Below, piece after piece: positions 29,901 to 37,713 of a stretch of 64,000 nucleotides of DNA. The stretch lies in contig NZ_JAAOZB010000002.1 in assembly GCF_011761265.1 (NCBI RefSeq), positions 806,001-870,000 of the forward strand. Direction: 5' to 3'. A program made the translations under genes and the position numbers. The stretch is from Microbacterium halimionae. GTDB taxonomy: Bacteria > Actinomycetota > Actinomycetes > Actinomycetales > Microbacteriaceae. The first letter of the stretch is position 1. Each line of letters begins with the position of its first letter. Below the pieces are notes generated by a model. That model was not told the origin of the DNA and made no database searches. It was given only the letters and a program-made list of their open reading frames with translations.

Positions 29901-30398
29901 TCAGTAGCGGTCACTTGGACTCATGTCTTCCTGGAGGGGAAAACACGGAGACCAACAAGATAGTGCAAGCGTTGTCTGATTTGCGCTAGGCCCAATAGTC
30001 CAAGTGGATTGGTTGTTTCCGATGACGTCTAAGACCTCACGGCTCCCATCTAGATGCCGCCCGGTCGAGTAATTCTCAGACTCGGAGAACTTAGCTTCAA
30101 TTGCAGCAAGTATCTCCTCGAAATTCGGGGAGTTCTTTAAATACACAGTTGCTCCGCCGGCCCATTGGACATCACCGTCGGAGGAACAAGTCATGAGAAC
30201 GCCCTCCTTCTGCTGTTCGACTCGATCAACGTACAGTTCGGGGATCGTGTCTGTGATTTCGAGCTCGACGCGCTGAGTCAGAGACTTGGCTTCCGCCACA
30301 GTCATGTTTTCGTCCACTTTCTTATCGGGCTGCGAAGCGCAACCGGCCATCGACACAAGCAGTACCGCTAGTGCGGCAACGACTAGCCAGCCCTTCAT
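29901..30398 (-). CDS. lipoprotein (copy 1 of tandem pair)
   Basis: 165 residues with a signal peptide and lipobox SMAGC. The mature protein has the same plan as the 28983-29492 lipoprotein (see shared segments there), including paired cysteines in LMTCSS and CWSPCF. The size and organisation resemble LppA-type actinobacterial lipoproteins, but I cannot assign a family. It overlaps the start-stop of the upstream 158-residue gene by ATGA at 30395. Confidence 0.8.
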   Translation of the reverse strand: MKGWLVVAALAVLLVSMAGCASQPDKKVDENMTVAEAKSLTQRVELEITDTIPELYVDRVEQQKEGVLMTCSSDGDVQWAGGATVYLKNSPNFEEILAAIEAKFSESENYSTGRHLDGSREVLDVIGNNQSTWTIGPSANQTTLALSCWSPCFPLQEDMSPSDRY

Positions 30399-30871
30399 TG
30401 TGATTTCAGCTTCTTTGAGACGGAATCAAGGACGACTCGATTCCCGACGGCATCGCTTGCGACGAGGTTATGTGTGGCGAGCGGGTCGGAGTTGATCCTT
30501 AACTCAGCGGGCGGCGTGGGTGGCATGACAGAAGTTTTAGGTGTTGTGGTCGGTGGATAGAGCAAGAAATCGCAGCCTGACGGCGTCGGCGGGGCGAAGT
30601 TGAGCTGGTGGAGGACATCCTCCTCGAGTTTTGCGTAGTTTGCGGGGTCGGAACTGTTCGCTGGGTTGCGGATTACGGTGTAGCTGCGGGCCGCGTGACC
30701 AGAACCCACCCCTGCGCTGTCTCTGCTGCGGACGTAAGAGCCGAGTCCGAACTCCTCAATCGTGGGCTGCGGAACCAATCCGAAGATCGAAAATGGCATT
30801 CGCGCGATTTGTTGCCATTGCCGCTCCGCGGGGTCCAGCGCATCTTCCGCTTCTACTTCTCCGAGTTCCAT
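30395..30871 (-). CDS. hypothetical protein (copy 1 of tandem pair)
   Basis: 158 residues, soluble, acidic N-terminus (MELGEVEAEDALDPAERQW), Pro-rich centre (PPTTTPKTSVMPPTPPAEL) and C-terminal THNLVASDAVGNRVVLDS shared with the paralogue at 29489. An in-frame stop lies 18 bp before the ATG. Just upstream, another minus-strand frame ends in EESFFLTAAK at 30887, so the gene may be the 3' part of a longer, broken ancestor. No signal peptide or known domain. Confidence 0.55.
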   Translation of the reverse strand: MELGEVEAEDALDPAERQWQQIARMPFSIFGLVPQPTIEEFGLGSYVRSRDSAGVGSGHAARSYTVIRNPANSSDPANYAKLEEDVLHQLNFAPPTPSGCDFLLYPPTTTPKTSVMPPTPPAELRINSDPLATHNLVASDAVGNRVVLDSVSKKLKSQ

Positions 30872-30951
30872 GCACCTAAGTGTTGTTCATTTCGCCGCGG
30901 TCAGAAAAAAGCTTTCCTCGGCGTCCAAAAAATGCTCGAGGCTAAATCTTG

Positions 30952-30965
30952 AACGCTTAAGCGTT
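30952..30965. repeat. 14-bp perfect palindrome at the right edge of the accessory block
   Basis: AACGCTTAAGCGTT. It lies 6 bp before comEC-tail copy 2. The 11 bases CTTGAACGCTT (30948-30958), which enter the palindrome, also occur at 27620-27630 just before copy 1. Confidence 0.6.
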
Positions 30966-30970
30966 GACAT

Positions 30971-31087
30971 CGCTTGAGAACTCACATCGCTCGCACCGCT
31001 GCTGACGGCGTCATTCTGGTCTCGGGTGGAGTGCGTCTTGTCAGCTGGCGAGAGCATCCTGACATGCGTGTCCCGCACGAGGATTAA
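30971..31087 (+). pseudogene. orphan comEC 3'-end fragment, direct-repeat copy 2
   Basis: 38 codons plus TAA that translate as a diverged comEC tail (THIARTAADGVILVSGG, then WREHPDMRVPHED). There is no start codon and an in-frame stop lies just upstream. It is followed after 9 bp by holA, whose GGGAGG ribosome-binding site is in the trailing segment. This looks like the ancestral comEC-holA junction. Confidence 0.85.
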
Positions 31088-31096
31088 GCTGGGAGG

Positions 31097-32134
31097 ATGC
31101 CTCCTGCAGCTCGCCGTGCCGCGCCTCGCCGTACCGCGTCTGCAATCAAACAGATGGCGTGGCGAGACCCGCAGCCAGCACCGATCGTTCTGATTTCAGG
31201 GCCGGAAGAAGTGTGCGCCGAGCGGGCGACAGCGACGCTGAGAGCCTACCTGCGGGCCGAAGACCCAAGTCTTGAAGTCTCCGATGTGCGCGCTGACGAC
31301 TATGCTCCGGGAACCCTACTTTCGTTGACGTCACCTTCGCTCTTCGGCGAGCCGCGACTTGTGCGTATCGCCGGGGTCGAGAAGTGTTCCGACGAGTTCT
31401 TGGCAGAAGCGTTGCAATACATCCAGCACCCGCAAGACGGCGCAACTGTCATCTTGCGGCACACCGGCGCGAGTGTGCGTGGCAAGAAGCTTCTCGAGGC
31501 GATTCGCGCGGGAACAGGCGGTGGTGCGGAGGTGGCGTGCCCCGCAGTGAAGCGCGATTCTGACCGCTTCGACTTCGCAGCGGGGGAGTTCCGAAGCGCT
31601 GAAAAGCGAATCGCTCCACCCGCGTTGCGTGCTCTCGTTTCAGCATTCGCAGACGATCTCACCGAGCTCGCTGCTGCATGTCAGCAATTGATCTCTGACG
31701 TGCCAGGAGACATCACTGAGGCCACTGTCGAGCGCTACTACGGCGGACGAGTCGAGATTTCAGCGTTTACAGTGGCCGACACTGCGATCGCTGGTCGGCT
31801 GGGTGAGGCGCTTGTCTCGCTTCGACACGCGCTGTCGTCGGGAGCTGACCCGGTACCGCTGGTTGCCGCTATTGCGTCAAAGCTTCGCTCAATGGCGAGA
31901 GTCGCGGGAACACGCGAGTCTTCGGCGGCTCTCGGTGCTCGTCTCGGAATGAAGGATTGGCAAATTGACCGCGCCCGCCGCGATCTTGTCGGCTGGAGCG
32001 AAGCCAGTCTCGGCCTCGCCATTCAGGCCGCGGCTCGAGCCGACGCCGAGGTGAAGGGCGGTTCGCGCGACAGCGTTTTTGCCGTAGAACGGCTGGTTAC
32101 CGTCATCGCTACACGTGCACCGTTTGGATCCTGA
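31097..32134 (+). CDS. holA: DNA polymerase III subunit delta
   Basis: Clamp-loader subunit. 345 residues; PIVLISGPEEVCAERATATL, the LTSPSLFGEPRLVRI motif (residues 75-90) and the C-terminal KLRSMARVAG...RLGMKDWQIDRARRDLVGW collar region are typical. GGGAGG lies directly before ATG 31097. In related genomes comEC normally precedes holA directly; here the orphan comEC tail does. Its promoter must lie in the accessory block; a TTGACA at 30964 lacks a good -10. The stop overlaps the GNAT start (TGATG). Confidence 0.93.
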   Translation: MPPAARRAAPRRTASAIKQMAWRDPQPAPIVLISGPEEVCAERATATLRAYLRAEDPSLEVSDVRADDYAPGTLLSLTSPSLFGEPRLVRIAGVEKCSDEFLAEALQYIQHPQDGATVILRHTGASVRGKKLLEAIRAGTGGGAEVACPAVKRDSDRFDFAAGEFRSAEKRIAPPALRALVSAFADDLTELAAACQQLISDVPGDITEATVERYYGGRVEISAFTVADTAIAGRLGEALVSLRHALSSGADPVPLVAAIASKLRSMARVAGTRESSAALGARLGMKDWQIDRARRDLVGWSEASLGLAIQAAARADAEVKGGSRDSVFAVERLVTVIATRAPFGS

Positions 32135-32643
32135 TGCTCGAAACGCTTACTTTGCCGGTCACGTTGCCGACGCTAACTTCACCAGTCACACTCCGTCGGG
32201 CGGCGCTCGATGACGTCGAATCAGTCATGACTCTTCTCACCGACGATCCCATCAGCGCTGCGCGCGGCGATGCCGCCGACACACCTGATGTTGCGATCTA
32301 TTCCGACGCCTTGCACCGCATCACCAATAATCCGAGCAATGAATTGCTCGTCTGTGTTGATGGCGACGGTCATGTGGTCGGCACAATGCAGCTGACACTC
32401 ATTCCCGGAATGGCGCGTCGCGGGTCTACTCGGCTTCTCGTCGAAGCGGTGCGAGTGGCTCGACAGACCCGATCCGGCGGGATCGGTAGCGCATTGATTC
32501 AATGGGTAACCGCTACTGCGGCGCCAGCACTCGGATCATCGCTCGTCCAACTCACATCAGACGTCGCTCGCACAGATGCTCACAGGTTTTACACGCGCCT
32601 GGGATTCGAAGACTCCCACGTGGGGTTCAAGTACGTCGTGTGA
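32134..32643 (+). CDS. GNAT family N-acetyltransferase
   Basis: 169 residues. The acetyl-CoA-binding region is RVARQTRSGGIGSALIQW, followed by LVQLTSDVARTDAHRFYTRLGFEDSHVGFKYVV (in parts), the usual GNAT C-terminal end. The substrate is unknown. ATG 32134 overlaps the holA stop by one base; a strong bidirectional terminator follows. Confidence 0.9.
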   Translation: MLETLTLPVTLPTLTSPVTLRRAALDDVESVMTLLTDDPISAARGDAADTPDVAIYSDALHRITNNPSNELLVCVDGDGHVVGTMQLTLIPGMARRGSTRLLVEAVRVARQTRSGGIGSALIQWVTATAAPALGSSLVQLTSDVARTDAHRFYTRLGFEDSHVGFKYVV

Positions 32644-32676
32644 GTACATCGGCACTTATTTGCCGCATGGCACAAA

Positions 32677-32709
32677 AATAAAGGGCCCGCCGAAGGCGGG
32701 CCCTTTATT
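32677..32709. terminator. bidirectional terminator between GNAT gene and rpsT
   Basis: Perfect 15-bp inverted repeat AATAAAGGGCCCGCC (32677-32691) / GGCGGGCCCTTTATT (32695-32709) with a GAA loop and A/T-rich ends, able to terminate both convergent genes. Confidence 0.92.
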
Positions 32710-32721
32710 GAATGCTGAAAC

Positions 32722-32982
32722 TCAGAGAGCAGCAACCTTCTTGGCGATAGCCGACTTGCGGTTCGCTGCCTGGTTCTCGTGAATGACGCCCTTGCTCACA
32801 GCCTTGTCGAGCTTCTTGGACGCTGCGACGAGAGCCTTCTCGGCTGCGGCCTTGTCGCCGGCAGCAATGGCCTCGCGAGTGCGACGCACCTCGGTGCGAA
32901 GGCCGCTCTTCACGGCCTTGTTGCGCTCGTTTGCCTTGTCGTTGGTCTTGTTGCGCTTGATCTGCGACTTAATGTTCGCCAC
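32722..32982 (-). CDS. rpsT: 30S ribosomal protein S20
   Basis: 86 residues, Lys/Ala-rich; [20 protein letters not shown] at the start and [20 protein letters not shown] near the end are diagnostic. GTG 32982 start. About 110 bp up to the stop of the upstream hydrolase gene hold its promoter, not resolved by eye. Ends at the bidirectional terminator. Confidence 0.98.
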   Translation of the reverse strand: MANIKSQIKRNKTNDKANERNKAVKSGLRTEVRRTREAIAAGDKAAAEKALVAASKKLDKAVSKGVIHENQAANRKSAIAKKVAAL

Positions 32983-33092
32983 GTGTCAGAGTTCTTTCGT
33001 TGCAGTGAATGGATGGGTTGCCAAGCGACATGAGAGGGATGTGCTCAACGTTCGTGAGGGTAAACCCACACGCAAGTCAAAACGAGAGTCTA

Positions 33093-33812
33093 TCAGGTCT
33101 GCTCAAGAGTCGTGAGAGCAACGTCCAGAACGGCATTAAACACTCTCGGACGCATTGCCGTTACGAGGTGCGTCGTGCGGGGCACAATAACCAGCTCAGG
33201 ATCGTGGGCGATGTCGACGAAGAGGTTTTCGTTGAGCCGCAGCTGATCCCACTGACCATTGACGAACCACAGCGGCACGCGGATTCTCTCCAGGGCCGCC
33301 AATAAATCTAAGACCGAAAGACTTCGAAGCGCGACGTCCTGTGCGTCGTATGCGTAGCCACCGGCGCCAAAATCAGTGCGGGTCTCGGGCGGGAGGGTGG
33401 CGTCGAGCACGCGGTCAGTGAGCCACTGCCCGCGCCCGGGCAGTGCGTTGAAGCTGCGCGCGAGCAATCGGTACGCGACGAGTCCTGCGCCGCGCGGAAT
33501 CGCGGTACACGATGCAGCAATGAATCCGGCGACGGGTGGTGCGGGGTCTGAACCCACGTATGAGGTGGAAAGGATGCCGCCCATCGAGTGAGCCACAAGA
33601 AGCACAGGGCCCGACTCGGCCGCGCTTCGCACGGCGTCATCGATTGTCTCGAACGCACCCTCAAGCGTGAAGGATTCATCGCGTCGCGTCCCGTGTCCGG
33701 GTAGATCAACGGCTATCGCGGGGTTACCCCGACGCTCCAAATGTTCCACTTGGCTGCGCCACATCGTCGCCGACGTGCGGATGCCGTGAGCCAGAACCAC
33801 TTGCACGGTCAT
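33093..33812 (-). CDS. alpha/beta hydrolase fold protein
   Basis: 239 residues of the canonical fold: LAHGIRTSATMW near the N-terminus (oxyanion region), VDLPGHGTR, nucleophile elbow VAHSMGG, Asp in GQWDQLR and catalytic His in VPRTTHLVTAMRP. Substrate unknown. ATG 33812 has TAGGCT six bases upstream, a leaderless promoter. Divergent from lepA. Confidence 0.9.
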   Translation of the reverse strand: MTVQVVLAHGIRTSATMWRSQVEHLERRGNPAIAVDLPGHGTRRDESFTLEGAFETIDDAVRSAAESGPVLLVAHSMGGILSTSYVGSDPAPPVAGFIAASCTAIPRGAGLVAYRLLARSFNALPGRGQWLTDRVLDATLPPETRTDFGAGGYAYDAQDVALRSLSVLDLLAALERIRVPLWFVNGQWDQLRLNENLFVDIAHDPELVIVPRTTHLVTAMRPRVFNAVLDVALTTLEQT

Positions 33813-33818
33813 TTCAGC

Positions 33819-33824
33819 AGCCTA
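33819..33824 (-). promoter_or_regulatory. -10 element for 33.1-kb hydrolase (leaderless)
   Basis: TAGGCT on the minus strand, six bases before ATG 33812. Confidence 0.55.
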
Positions 33825-33868
33825 ACCGGCGTGTCGGCTCGTGCCAGGAGCATTCGGCTGCGCCCGCG

Positions 33869-33874
33869 TAGAAT
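33869..33874 (+). promoter_or_regulatory. -10 element for lepA
   Basis: TAGAAT, nine bases before ATG 33884; predicts a 5' leader of only about two or three bases. Confidence 0.5.
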
Positions 33875-33883
33875 CGAACGGAT

Positions 33884-35734
33884 ATGTCACCCCGTGCCCT
33901 CACACCACTCGAGCCGAGTGCGACGCCGCCTGAGTCCATCCGCAATTTTTGCATCATTGCGCACATCGATCACGGCAAGTCGACACTCGCCGACCGGATG
34001 CTGCAGATAACCGGCGTCGTTGCCGATCGCGACATGCGCGCCCAATATCTCGACCGCATGGATATCGAACGAGAACGCGGCATCACGATCAAGAGCCAGG
34101 CTGTTCGCATGCCCTGGGCAGGCGAAGCAGGCACCGTGGCGCTCAACATGATCGACACACCGGGCCACGTCGACTTCACCTACGAGGTGAGCCGCTCTCT
34201 CGCTGCGTGCGAGGGCGCGATCCTCCTTGTCGACGCAGCCCAGGGAATCGAGGCCCAGACGCTCGCGAACCTCTACCTGGCGCTCGAAAATGATCTCACG
34301 ATCATTCCGGTACTCAACAAAATTGACCTGCCGGCCGCAGATCCAGACAAATTCGCAGCCGAACTTGCCAACCTCATCGGCGGAAGCCCTGACGACGTTC
34401 TTCGCGTGAGTGGCAAAACCGGTCAGGGTGTCGAAGCGCTACTTGATCGCATTGTTGCTGAAATTCCGGCGCCGAAAGGCGATGCGAAAGCGCCGGCGCG
34501 TGCGATGATCTTCGACTCTGTGTACGACGCATATCGAGGTGTCGTCACCTATGTGCGAATGATCGATGGCCACCTGCATCCGCGTGAACGTATTCAGATG
34601 ATGTCGACGCGAGCCACGCACGAACTTCTCGAAATCGGGGTTTCGAGCCCTGAGCCGAAGCCCAGTACCGGCCTCGGCGTCGGTGAAGTGGGCTATCTCA
34701 TCACCGGCGTGAAGGATGTGCGCCAGTCGAAAGTCGGCGACACCGTCACGACGGCGCGCACGCCCGCAACCCAGGCGCTTCCGGGATATACCGATCCGAA
34801 GCCCATGGTGTATTCCGGGCTCTATCCCATCGACGGCAGTGACTACCCAGATCTTCGTGAGGCACTCGACAAGCTCAAGCTCTCGGATGCTGCCCTCGTA
34901 TATGAACCCGAGACATCTGTCGCACTCGGATTCGGGTTTCGTTGCGGGTTCCTCGGCCTCTTGCACTTGGAAATCGTGTCCGAGCGTCTCTCACGCGAAT
35001 TCGGGTTGGATCTCATTACCACCGCTCCCAGCGTCATTTACGAAGTGACAACGGATGCCGGGGCCCAAATCACCGTGACCAACCCCAGCGAGTACCCCGA
35101 CGGCAAGATCGCCTCGGTGACCGAGCCCATGGTGAAAGCTGCAATCCTCCTTCCGAAGGACTACGTCGGCACTGTGATGGAGCTTTGCCAGACGCGCCGA
35201 GGCACTCTGCTGGGTATGGAATATCTTTCTGAGGAACGAGTCGAGCTTCGCTACAACATTCCGCTGGGTGAGATCGTCTTCGACTTCTTCGACCAGCTGA
35301 AGTCGAAGACACAGGGCTACGCGAGTTTGGACTACGAACCGAGCGGAGATCAGGCATCCGATCTTGTGAAAGTCGACATCCTGTTGCAAGGCGACAAGGT
35401 CGATGCATTCAGCTCTATCGTTCATCGCGACAAGGCCTACGCCTACGGCGTTCTCATGACCGAGCGCCTGAAGAAACTGATTCCTCGACAGCAGTTCGAA
35501 GTGCCGATTCAGGCTGCGATCGGCGCGCGGATTATTGCGCGCGAGTCGATTCGCGCGATGCGAAAAGACGTGCTGGCCAAATGCTACGGCGGCGATATTT
35601 CCCGCAAGCGCAAGCTTCTCGAGAAGCAAAAAGAGGGCAAGAAGCGCATGAAAATGGTGGGTCGCGTCGAAGTCCCCCAGGATGCCTTCATCGCTGCACT
35701 TTCAGGCGATGTCGAGAGCAAAGACGCAAAGTAA
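33884..35734 (+). CDS. lepA: elongation factor 4
   Basis: Ribosome-associated GTPase that back-translocates or rescues stalled ribosomes. 616 residues: G1 [14 protein letters not shown]2 [12 protein letters not shown]3 DTPGHVDF, G4 [11 protein letters not shown], then EF-G-like domains and the LepA-specific C-terminal domain ending [20 protein letters not shown] 33884 is fixed by the close -10. Monocistronic start; DUF1990 follows. Confidence 0.98.
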   Translation: MSPRALTPLEPSATPPESIRNFCIIAHIDHGKSTLADRMLQITGVVADRDMRAQYLDRMDIERERGITIKSQAVRMPWAGEAGTVALNMIDTPGHVDFTYEVSRSLAACEGAILLVDAAQGIEAQTLANLYLALENDLTIIPVLNKIDLPAADPDKFAAELANLIGGSPDDVLRVSGKTGQGVEALLDRIVAEIPAPKGDAKAPARAMIFDSVYDAYRGVVTYVRMIDGHLHPRERIQMMSTRATHELLEIGVSSPEPKPSTGLGVGEVGYLITGVKDVRQSKVGDTVTTARTPATQALPGYTDPKPMVYSGLYPIDGSDYPDLREALDKLKLSDAALVYEPETSVALGFGFRCGFLGLLHLEIVSERLSREFGLDLITTAPSVIYEVTTDAGAQITVTNPSEYPDGKIASVTEPMVKAAILLPKDYVGTVMELCQTRRGTLLGMEYLSEERVELRYNIPLGEIVFDFFDQLKSKTQGYASLDYEPSGDQASDLVKVDILLQGDKVDAFSSIVHRDKAYAYGVLMTERLKKLIPRQQFEVPIQAAIGARIIARESIRAMRKDVLAKCYGGDISRKRKLLEKQKEGKKRMKMVGRVEVPQDAFIAALSGDVESKDAK

Positions 35735-35769
35735 CGGAATACCAGCAGGATGAGTGGCGTGCAAGCGCC

Positions 35770-35775
35770 TAGGGT
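35770..35775 (+). promoter_or_regulatory. -10 element for DUF1990 gene (leaderless)
   Basis: TAGGGT, seven bases before ATG 35783. It argues for that ATG rather than the ATG at 35750. Confidence 0.5.
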
Positions 35776-35782
35776 GGAGATC

Positions 35783-36433
35783 ATGCGCCGAGGGACGTTC
35801 CGAGACGAAACCGTCGATTATGCAGCAGTGGGGGCGACGCAGGCTTCTGACCTCATGCAGTACCCGCCGGAGCGCAGTGTTCCGGCGGAGCAGACGATCA
35901 AGCTCGGCAGTGGCGAAGAGCGTTTTCGCTCCGCAGGAGACGCGCTGCTCGCATGGCGATCGCTGCGTGACGCGGGACTCGTTGTGAGCGATGTTCGTCC
36001 CGCCGCGGGACCGATGTACTCCGGCGTGAGCTTTGACGAAGACGGCAACCCGGTCGAGCCATCTCGACTCGAAGCAGAGCAAAGATTCGATGAAGACGGC
36101 ACACCCTTCGTTGGGGCCGGCACCACCATTCGCGTTCACGGCAGCGTCGGACGTTTCAGCGCTGATGGCGAGCTCCGCGTTATTTATGCGATTGAGGAGA
36201 CGCGCCGCATTGGGTTCGCCCTCGGTACCGTGGGCGGCTCCGTCGTGAGCGGTGAAGAGTCATTCATCGTGGACTGGCTGCCCAACGACGAGGTTTGGTT
36301 CACAGTGCGTGCCTTCGACGCTCCAATTTCGGCCTGGTACAAGCTTTTCGGCGCTCTTGTGAAGCGCCGTCGACGCGAGCTTTTCACCCGTTACCTTCGT
36401 GCCATTTCACCCATGTACACGACTCCCGCCTGA
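35783..36433 (+). CDS. DUF1990 family protein
   Basis: 216 residues from ATG 35783 (MRRGTFRDETVDYAAVGATQ), the usual family N-terminus; an in-frame ATG at 35750 would add 11 residues. Family-like segments: ERFRSAGDALLAWRSLRDAG, GSVGRFSADGELRVIYAIEE (as separate blocks), GTVGGSVVSGEESFIVDW, and a final FTRYLRAISP. Function unknown, found widely in plants and actinobacteria. The stop overlaps the hemW ATG (TGATG). Confidence 0.85.
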   Translation: MRRGTFRDETVDYAAVGATQASDLMQYPPERSVPAEQTIKLGSGEERFRSAGDALLAWRSLRDAGLVVSDVRPAAGPMYSGVSFDEDGNPVEPSRLEAEQRFDEDGTPFVGAGTTIRVHGSVGRFSADGELRVIYAIEETRRIGFALGTVGGSVVSGEESFIVDWLPNDEVWFTVRAFDAPISAWYKLFGALVKRRRRELFTRYLRAISPMYTTPA

Positions 36434-37650
36434 TGGGGGCTGCGCTTCCCCTCGGTGAGGCCGCGCCCGTAGACGGTCGAATGCCGGACGGTGTTCGGGT
36501 ACACCCAAACGTGGACTTTGGGGTCTATTTGCATGTGCCTTTTTGCAGCGTGCGCTGCGGCTATTGCGATTTCAACACCTACACGGCGGATGAGCTCCGT
36601 GGTGCGCGGCGCGACCAATACGCTGACACGCTGATTGACGAGATTGGCTTGGCGCGCGGGGTACTCGAAGCCGCAGGCGGCCTACGCGCTGCCCAAACTG
36701 TGTTCTTCGGGGGTGGTACCCCAACTCTTCTTCCGCCCGAAGACCTGGCCCGGATGTTGGATGCTGTCCGCGACAATTTCGGAATCGCCGATGATGCTGA
36801 GATCACAGTTGAAGCGAACCCTGACACGGTGACAGAACGGGTCGCCGGGAGTCTCGCAGCGGCAGGGATCACACGCGTCTCGATCGGAATGCAGTCTTCG
36901 GTGCCTCATGTCCTCGAGGCGCTGGATCGCACACACTCGCCAGAAAATATCGCGACGGCCGTTGCTGCGGTGAAGGCACAGGGGCTTGATGTCAGTCTCG
37001 ATCTCATTTATGGGGCCCCTGGAGAGTCGCTCGATGACTGGCGTCAGTCCCTTGACACAGCGCTGTCGCACGACCCCGATCATCTTTCCGCATACGCGCT
37101 GATTATCGAGGACGGCACGAAGCTTGCTCGTCAGATACGGCGCGGTGAACGGCCCGCACCCGATGACGATCTCCAGGCTGACATGTACGAACTGGCTGAT
37201 GAGGTTCTCGAATCAGCGGGCTACAGCTGGTACGAAGTGTCGAATTGGGCGCGCAAGGAGAGCCAGCGCTCACGTCACAACCTCGCTTACTGGCGGGGTA
37301 CAGATTGGTGGGGTTTCGGCCCCGGGGCGCACAGTCATCTCGATGGGCTCCGCTGGTGGAACGTCAAGCATCCTGCGGCGTACGCCGCCCGTTTGGCCGA
37401 CGGGTCATCGCCTGCGGCCGGAAGAGAGCAACCGGATGCTGACGCGCGCTATCTCGAGCGGGTGCTCTTGCAATCGCGCATCCGCGAGGGGCTGCCGGTA
37501 GCCGACCTGTCACCGTCGGGTCGGCTGGGTGTTGCCTCGCTCATTGCGGATCAGCTGATCGAGGCGGACACGGCAATCAAGGGTCGAATAGTGCTCACTC
37601 GTCGTGGTCGACTTCTCGCAGATGCCGTTGTTCGCTCGTTAACGGAGTAG
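36433..37650 (+). CDS. hemW: radical SAM heme chaperone HemW
   Basis: 405 residues. The radical-SAM cluster motif CSVRCGYCDFNTY (CxxxCxxC plus the trailing Cys-free DFNTY typical of HemW), FFGGGTPTLL, EANPDTVT and GAPGESLDDW are present, and the C-terminal HemW domain has YWRGTDWWGFGPGAHSH. HemW inserts heme into respiratory enzymes; older annotations call it coproporphyrinogen III oxidase. Coupled to DUF1990 by a 1-bp overlap and followed by hrcA. Confidence 0.95.
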   Translation: MGAALPLGEAAPVDGRMPDGVRVHPNVDFGVYLHVPFCSVRCGYCDFNTYTADELRGARRDQYADTLIDEIGLARGVLEAAGGLRAAQTVFFGGGTPTLLPPEDLARMLDAVRDNFGIADDAEITVEANPDTVTERVAGSLAAAGITRVSIGMQSSVPHVLEALDRTHSPENIATAVAAVKAQGLDVSLDLIYGAPGESLDDWRQSLDTALSHDPDHLSAYALIIEDGTKLARQIRRGERPAPDDDLQADMYELADEVLESAGYSWYEVSNWARKESQRSRHNLAYWRGTDWWGFGPGAHSHLDGLRWWNVKHPAAYAARLADGSSPAAGREQPDADARYLERVLLQSRIREGLPVADLSPSGRLGVASLIADQLIEADTAIKGRIVLTRRGRLLADAVVRSLTE

Positions 37651-37672
37651 CGCGCTCGCTCCTCGGCTAGAA

Positions 37673-37699
37673 TTGGCACTCTCGATCGAAGAGTGCCAA
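37673..37699 (+). promoter_or_regulatory. CIRCE operator (HrcA binding site)
   Basis: TTGGCACTC-N9-GAGTGCCAA, a perfect 9-bp inverted repeat closely matching CIRCE (TTAGCACTC-N9-GAGTGCTAA). It overlaps a TAGAAT -10 (37668-37673) and ends 14 bases before the hrcA GTG, as expected for autorepression of hrcA-dnaJ. Confidence 0.95.
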
Positions 37700-37713
37700 G
37701 AGGGAGGCGACGC

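Larger units (their letters stand above)
27743..30970. mobile_element. 3.2-kb accessory block bounded by duplicated comEC 3' ends
   Basis: Everything between the two comEC-tail copies: a frameshifted META lipoprotein, small membrane proteins, and two tandem (hypothetical + lipoprotein) pairs on the opposite strand. No integrase, transposase or terminal inverted repeat is seen. The repeat of a gene's 3' end at both edges is what site-specific or homologous integration into that gene end leaves behind. Whether it is an element or a relic of recombination is inference. Confidence 0.5.

Noticed and set aside
30964..30992. TTGACA as a holA promoter
   Set aside because: Perfect -35 hexamer, but no acceptable -10 at 16-18 bases; it also overlaps the palindrome.
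30887..31078. 63-codon minus-strand frame ending in EESFFLTAAK
   Set aside because: Most of it is antisense to the orphan comEC tail; only the last 20 codons might be a remnant of a gene upstream of the 158-residue protein.
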